DNA of 18,311 nucleotides from Nitrososphaerales archaeon TH5893 (GTDB taxonomy: Archaea > Thermoproteota > Nitrososphaeria > Nitrososphaerales > Nitrososphaeraceae): contig JAATVT010000206.1 of assembly GCA_014523685.1 (NCBI GenBank), forward strand, positions 1-18,311. The letters run 5' to 3'. The translations under genes were made by a program, and so were the position numbers. Below the pieces are notes generated by a model. It had not been told where the DNA came from and did not search any database. It was given only the letters and a program-made list of their open reading frames with translations. Positions 15,125 through 18,311 of this stretch are shown here, piece after piece (within the stretch, counting starts at the first letter, position 1; each line of letters opens with the position of its first letter).

Positions 15125-15730
15125 CTATCTTCGGATCGGGATCTGATTTAGGGCATCAATTTCCTGCTTTAGCTCACTTTCATTTTCGTCGCCATAGGTT
15201 ACGAGTATTCTGTCATTTTCATTGGGAACGTAATCAGCTATGGAATCTGTCTGGGTCCCGTTTACAAAGTATCGCAATTTTTTATCTGCAGTATCGCAAT
15301 ATTCTCTTCCATCATCAGCTATGAAACATCCATTCTGGATGTCCATATCCACACTCTTCAGAAATTCAATAAAAGGCACATTAGTCGCATGCCTATGTAG
15401 AGTTGTACCGTCGTTATTTTCGACATGAATTAGGTTGGATTTTACTTGGTATTTGCTTTGAGTGAAATTAATAGGGACTCCGTCCAATGTTACAAGGAAA
15501 GCAGCGTGTTCATGAGCTGAACCCACGGGTCCATAATTATCGTTACTACTGGGTTGCAGTGAAAATATGATAGCAGATATAATGGCCACTGCCACAACAC
15601 CAATAATAGCCGGAACAATTATTTTCATATATCGTTTTCGTTTTCGCCTGCCGGCCGCGAAATAACTGTCTTCTCTGTTCTTAGTATCGGTTTTGTTCTT
15701 CTTATCTGCCATTGCTTTTTTATCTGCCAT
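15125..15730 (-). CDS. Membrane-anchored extracytoplasmic His/Cys-rich protein, function unknown
   Basis: The 201 residues begin with a Lys-rich cytoplasmic tail and a very basic stop-transfer cluster (GRRKRKRYMK, 27-36). One helix follows (about 37-57), then an external domain. That domain has a recurring histidine pattern: H73 and H75 in SAHEHAAF, H102 in LIHVENNDG, H112 and H114 in TTLHRHAT. Two cysteines (C135, C145) could form a disulfide. The set could bind a metal such as copper, but this is inference; relatives are sometimes annotated loosely as disulfide isomerases, and no CxxC is present here. The start has a small repeat: MADKKA then MADKK, so ATG at 15712 is an alternative. A TTTAAAATAT box (15754-15763) about 29 nt upstream favours a leaderless start at 15730. 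Confidence 0.75.
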   Translation of the reverse strand: MADKKAMADKKNKTDTKNREDSYFAAGRRKRKRYMKIIVPAIIGVVAVAIISAIIFSLQPSSNDNYGPVGSAHEHAAFLVTLDGVPINFTQSKYQVKSNLIHVENNDGTTLHRHATNVPFIEFLKSVDMDIQNGCFIADDGREYCDTADKKLRYFVNGTQTDSIADYVPNENDRILVTYGDENESELKQEIDALNQIPIRR

Positions 15731-15753
15731 TGCTCAAGGTTACATCAATTCCA

Positions 15754-15763
15754 ATATTTTAAA
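15754..15763 (-). promoter_or_regulatory. TATA box of the His/Cys-rich membrane protein gene
   Basis: TTTAAAATAT on the minus strand is centred about 29 nt before the ATG at 15730, consistent with a leaderless transcript and with the first of the two repeated start codons. Confidence 0.45.
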
Positions 15764-15843
15764 TTTCGTCAAGAGTCAATCATATGATAATGTTATGAGT
15801 AAATTCCCCTGTTGAGTGTCGAACATCATGATCCTAGAGATTC

Positions 15844-16704
15844 CTACTTTTTAACTGGGAGTCCAACCTTGTTGCCCCATTCTCCCCATGATCCCAGATA
15901 AACCTTTACGTTTCTATAACCTAGCATTTTCAGCGCAATATAGCTGTTAGCTGCCCTATACCCACCCTGACAGTATGTTATGATCTTTGCGTGTTTTGGA
16001 ATATTTGAGTATATTTTTCTTAGCTTCTCGTGAACCTTGAAAGCTCCATTTTCAATATTCTCATTCCAGTCAATATTTATCGCACCTGGGATATGGCCTG
16101 CCTTACTAGCACGAATAATTGAACCATCAAATTCGGAGTTTGAGCGTGAGTCAATAAGTAATACTTGGTCTCCTTTGTTTTTTATAGCTGTGAATATTTC
16201 ATTATACGTTGCAAGAAGTTTTGAATTAGTTTTACCCCCAACCGCAGAATGTTTATACGGATTGCTCTTAGTTTCTATTGGATATCTCTCTTTCTTCCAT
16301 TTTTCGAACCCACCATCTAGCAAGGATACATTTCGATGTAAGAAATAACTGAGCAGCCATACCCCCCGAGCAGCTGAAGGTCCAGAATTGGATTCGTAAA
16401 AGATCACGCGTTTATCTTTTGTCAACCCAAGATTTGAAAGAAGGGTTTGCATTTGTTTATTGAATTGTGAAATCCCGAGATTTGAGGTATCAATCCAGTG
16501 AAAGTGCATTAGGTCCACGTTGATCGCACCAGGTATATGGCCAAGTGTATAATCAGCGAAGGGTCTGACATCTACTACTATTATTCTATTTCTATCATTC
16601 TTATTGCGAAGTAATGAGCCTAGTCTAGCAGTATTTACGACATGTTTTATGTTAGCCTTTAATCCGGTGTAATCATCTGTGGTTCTACGATCCTTATTCG
16701 ACAT
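15844..16704 (-). CDS. Two-domain rhodanese-type sulfurtransferase
   Basis: Moves sulfane sulfur from thiosulfate or 3-mercaptopyruvate to an acceptor, in the cytoplasm (no signal peptide). The 286 residues are normal for TST/MST enzymes. The N-terminal rhodanese domain (about 20-140) has VVDVRPFADYTLGHIPGAIN and a degenerate active loop YESNSGPSA without cysteine. The C-terminal domain (about 160-286) has LIDSRSNSEFDG, GHIPGAINIDW and the active C245 in the loop CQGGYRAAN. An inactive first domain and active second domain is the standard arrangement. The loop CQGGYR does not clearly separate thiosulfate from mercaptopyruvate specificity. The ATG lies inside the end of the metallopeptidase gene (11-nt overlap), so the two are co-transcribed. 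Confidence 0.93.
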   Translation of the reverse strand: MSNKDRRTTDDYTGLKANIKHVVNTARLGSLLRNKNDRNRIIVVDVRPFADYTLGHIPGAINVDLMHFHWIDTSNLGISQFNKQMQTLLSNLGLTKDKRVIFYESNSGPSAARGVWLLSYFLHRNVSLLDGGFEKWKKERYPIETKSNPYKHSAVGGKTNSKLLATYNEIFTAIKNKGDQVLLIDSRSNSEFDGSIIRASKAGHIPGAINIDWNENIENGAFKVHEKLRKIYSNIPKHAKIITYCQGGYRAANSYIALKMLGYRNVKVYLGSWGEWGNKVGLPVKK

Positions 16705-17434
16705 TGGTCTGCCTTTCCAAATTTATCCTTTCAATACTTACCAACGAACCATAGGTCCTGAGCCATTTCCTATGGTCTTTGTATAGTGGATCTGCGGTCC
16801 TTACCCTGTCCCAAAATTGCCTTGAATGGTTAGATTCTATTACATGCACTAGCTCATGAATTATGACATAGTCTATGACGTCGCTAGGAGCTGCAGACAA
16901 AAGTGCATTAAAATTTAAGTTTCTTTTCATTGAACAGCTGCCCCATTTTGATTTATGCCGTTTTATGAAGAAGTTATTATATCGTATATCCAATTTAGAG
17001 GCGATTAATGGTAGTCGAGTGTTTATAATTTTTGCAGTTTCATTGCTGTACCACTTGAAAATATCATCTTTGAACATACGTTTGTTAGTTACGTGAAATG
17101 TTATCATATTTAGATTCTCTGATACTACTGCAAATGACAATCTGTCCTTGATTATTCTGAGGCAGTATCTATTGCCAAGAAAGCAAATTGTATTTGCCTT
17201 CAAATGTTCTTGGGCATATCTCGATCGTAACCTCTCATAGTATCTGGAAGATTTAAGGATCCAGTTACTCTTCTGTTGAACTAATTCCATTAGATCATTG
17301 ACTTCGTAGTTTGATGGAATTATTGCCTGTAGTCCTTGTATATCCGCAATAATACTTGGTTTCTTTGCTCTCTTGCTTTTTTTAATTTTCAAATTTAGAG
17401 TTTTTCCATCTGTGAGCGCTATCGATATGATCAT
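16694..17434 (-). CDS. YgjP-like zinc metallopeptidase (DUF45 family)
   Basis: The 246 residues match the YgjP/DUF45 group. The motifs are KSKWGSCSMKRNLNFN (about 161-176), the zinc motif HELVH (about 193-197) and NHSRQFWDRV, with the final ligand His region downstream. The N-terminal half (about 1-110) is the usual beta-rich section with RAKKPSIIADIQG and FLGNRYCLRI. The physiological substrate of the family is poorly known, so no pathway is assigned. The ATG at 17432-17434 has a TGTAAAAATC box about 20 nt upstream, suggesting a leaderless mRNA. It ends inside the rhodanese gene, an unexplained but tight pairing. Confidence 0.9.
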   Translation of the reverse strand: MIISIALTDGKTLNLKIKKSKRAKKPSIIADIQGLQAIIPSNYEVNDLMELVQQKSNWILKSSRYYERLRSRYAQEHLKANTICFLGNRYCLRIIKDRLSFAVVSENLNMITFHVTNKRMFKDDIFKWYSNETAKIINTRLPLIASKLDIRYNNFFIKRHKSKWGSCSMKRNLNFNALLSAAPSDVIDYVIIHELVHVIESNHSRQFWDRVRTADPLYKDHRKWLRTYGSLVSIERINLERQTNVE

Positions 17435-17689
17435 GTTATCTTCTGAAGGATTTTTACAGTTAGTCTCTGCACAGCTTATAATGATGTCGCTTTTGATCTG
17501 ATATGAAATGATTTATACTGAAGCACTATCATGAATGAATTATTGGGTTTCGAAACTCCGATTACAATTACAAACAACGGAACTTTATCAACTTTATGTG
17601 GACTGAAATATGTATCACAGTTAAACAGATACCAGCAAATAACTAAAATTTTTAGATTCTAACTCGTGGTGAGAACAAAATGTGCGTAT

Positions 17690-17693
17690 GAGG
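17690..17693 (+). promoter_or_regulatory. Ribosome-binding site of the 165-residue protein gene
   Basis: GAGG lies 10 nt before the ATG at 17704, favouring that start over the in-frame ATG at 17716. Confidence 0.35.
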
Positions 17694-17703
17694 TTTAAAC
17701 AAA

Positions 17704-18201
17704 ATGCAATTAAATATGGCTATTTCTTATGCAAATACGATATCTAACCTTATGCGAAAAACAAAGAATACTACAGACAAGACAAGCGAGGAAGCTCTTC
17801 CCGAATGGGCAGAAAATGAAATTAAGACTGTGCAATTTGGGCAACCAGAGACTCTAGTTAGGACAGGTTATATTCTTGATATTTATCCAGAACAACTTAA
17901 AATTGATATCCAACTTTATGAGGCTTTGCATGACGGGAGAACGATTGTGGAGGGACTGAATATTCCCAAATCCTTATCCATGAATGATTTTATGAAGGGA
18001 GTAGTATATGAGTTTAGGATCAAAGTTTTTAAGGGTAATTTAAGTGCCGGGCTTATCGAATTATTGAGATCCAAATATTCTCTTCAGATGGAGGCGATAT
18101 TTAGTTTTGAACTGCAAGAACTGCAGCTTATGGACGTGGAATCGGATGTTGCTAAAACTTCACTGCGATCTGAGGGTGAGGACGTAGACGAGGGGGATTA
18201 G
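17704..18201 (+). CDS. Hypothetical protein, 165 residues
   Basis: I do not recognise this protein. It is soluble, with no signal peptide or membrane helix. The N-terminus is polar (MRKTKNTTDKTSEE); the middle (about 40-140) alternates short beta-like stretches (IKTVQFG, RTGYILDIY, LKIDIQLYEAL, VVYEFRIKVFKG) with a helix GLIELLRSKYSLQ. The C-terminus is strongly acidic (EGEDVDEGD). The composition matches its neighbours, so nothing suggests transfer. It is divergent from the metallopeptidase across a 269-bp gap and followed by 110 bases to the window edge in which I see no clear gene. It is treated as real on length, coding character and the upstream GAGG. Confidence 0.65.
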   Translation: MQLNMAISYANTISNLMRKTKNTTDKTSEEALPEWAENEIKTVQFGQPETLVRTGYILDIYPEQLKIDIQLYEALHDGRTIVEGLNIPKSLSMNDFMKGVVYEFRIKVFKGNLSAGLIELLRSKYSLQMEAIFSFELQELQLMDVESDVAKTSLRSEGEDVDEGD

Positions 18202-18311
18202 TAGAATAATAGGGCAATATTGAATACCCCCGGGGCGAATCATCCTTTAGATACTTACGGCTAATTTCTGGCATAATCCGATTTCACTCAGAATTGTCGG
18301 ATTTATCAATC

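Noticed and set aside
17531..17662. 43-codon open frame on the plus strand with a TATA-like TTTATACT upstream
   Set aside because: The box is only about 16 nt before the ATG, so transcription would start inside the frame; composition is not convincingly coding and no family is recognised.
18225..18234. CCCCCGGGG palindrome near the right edge
   Set aside because: Short and isolated, with no T-tract after it; no role can be supported.
18247..18309. 20 codons of open minus-strand frame reaching the right edge, ending in TAA
   Set aside because: Too short to judge as the C-terminus of a gene entering from the right; the translation matches nothing I know.

Overview
The window reads as a piece of an AT-rich archaeal genome, most likely an ammonia-oxidiser-type member of the Nitrososphaerota (Thaumarchaeota). 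The grounds are a heme-copper oxidase operon with cupredoxin proteins, an F420-dependent NADP reductase, a Hef-type archaeal helicase, a Bax1/DUF790 nuclease, TATA-type promoters placed for leaderless or short-leader transcripts, and dense coding on both strands. The taxonomy is an inference from gene content; no 16S rRNA or amo gene is present.

Region 1 (1-3739, minus strand) is a terminal-oxidase operon. In transcription order it holds a short protein carrying the first membrane helix of oxidase subunit II; a CuA subunit II with a type-1 copper domain fused at its C-terminus; subunit I; and a membrane-anchored protein with tandem cupredoxin domains that runs off the left edge. The last gene starts inside the end of coxA. 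A 114-bp stretch at the left edge is base-for-base identical to part of coxB. Together the genes describe a cytochrome oxidase supplied with electrons by tethered and fused blue-copper domains, rather than by cytochrome c.

Region 2 (3803-5563) has a histidine phosphatase (minus) divergent from an F420:NADP oxidoreductase (plus), followed by a small two-helix membrane protein.

Region 3 (5666-9689) is an envelope-stress module: PspA and a lysine-rich PspAA on the plus strand, converging with an aminotransferase, HtpX protease and PspAB on the minus strand. PspAB and HtpX overlap by 4 nt, and PspAA and PspAB end 6 nt apart. Four genes here start with TTG.

Region 4 (9966-14886) has a tRNA-Arg(TCG), then a repair locus: a Hef-type helicase without its nuclease domain, a small conserved protein upstream of it, and a divergent, unusually long Bax1/DUF790 nuclease.

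Region 5 (15125-18201) has a membrane-anchored His/Cys-rich extracytoplasmic protein, a two-domain rhodanese overlapping a YgjP-like metallopeptidase, and an unrecognised 165-residue protein.

No gene-free stretch exceeds 300 bases. The larger gaps (2355-2594, 9690-9965, 14887-15124, 17435-17703) hold promoters and T-tracts, plus one possible small transcript near 9775. I see no insertion sequence, CRISPR array, prophage or rRNA.
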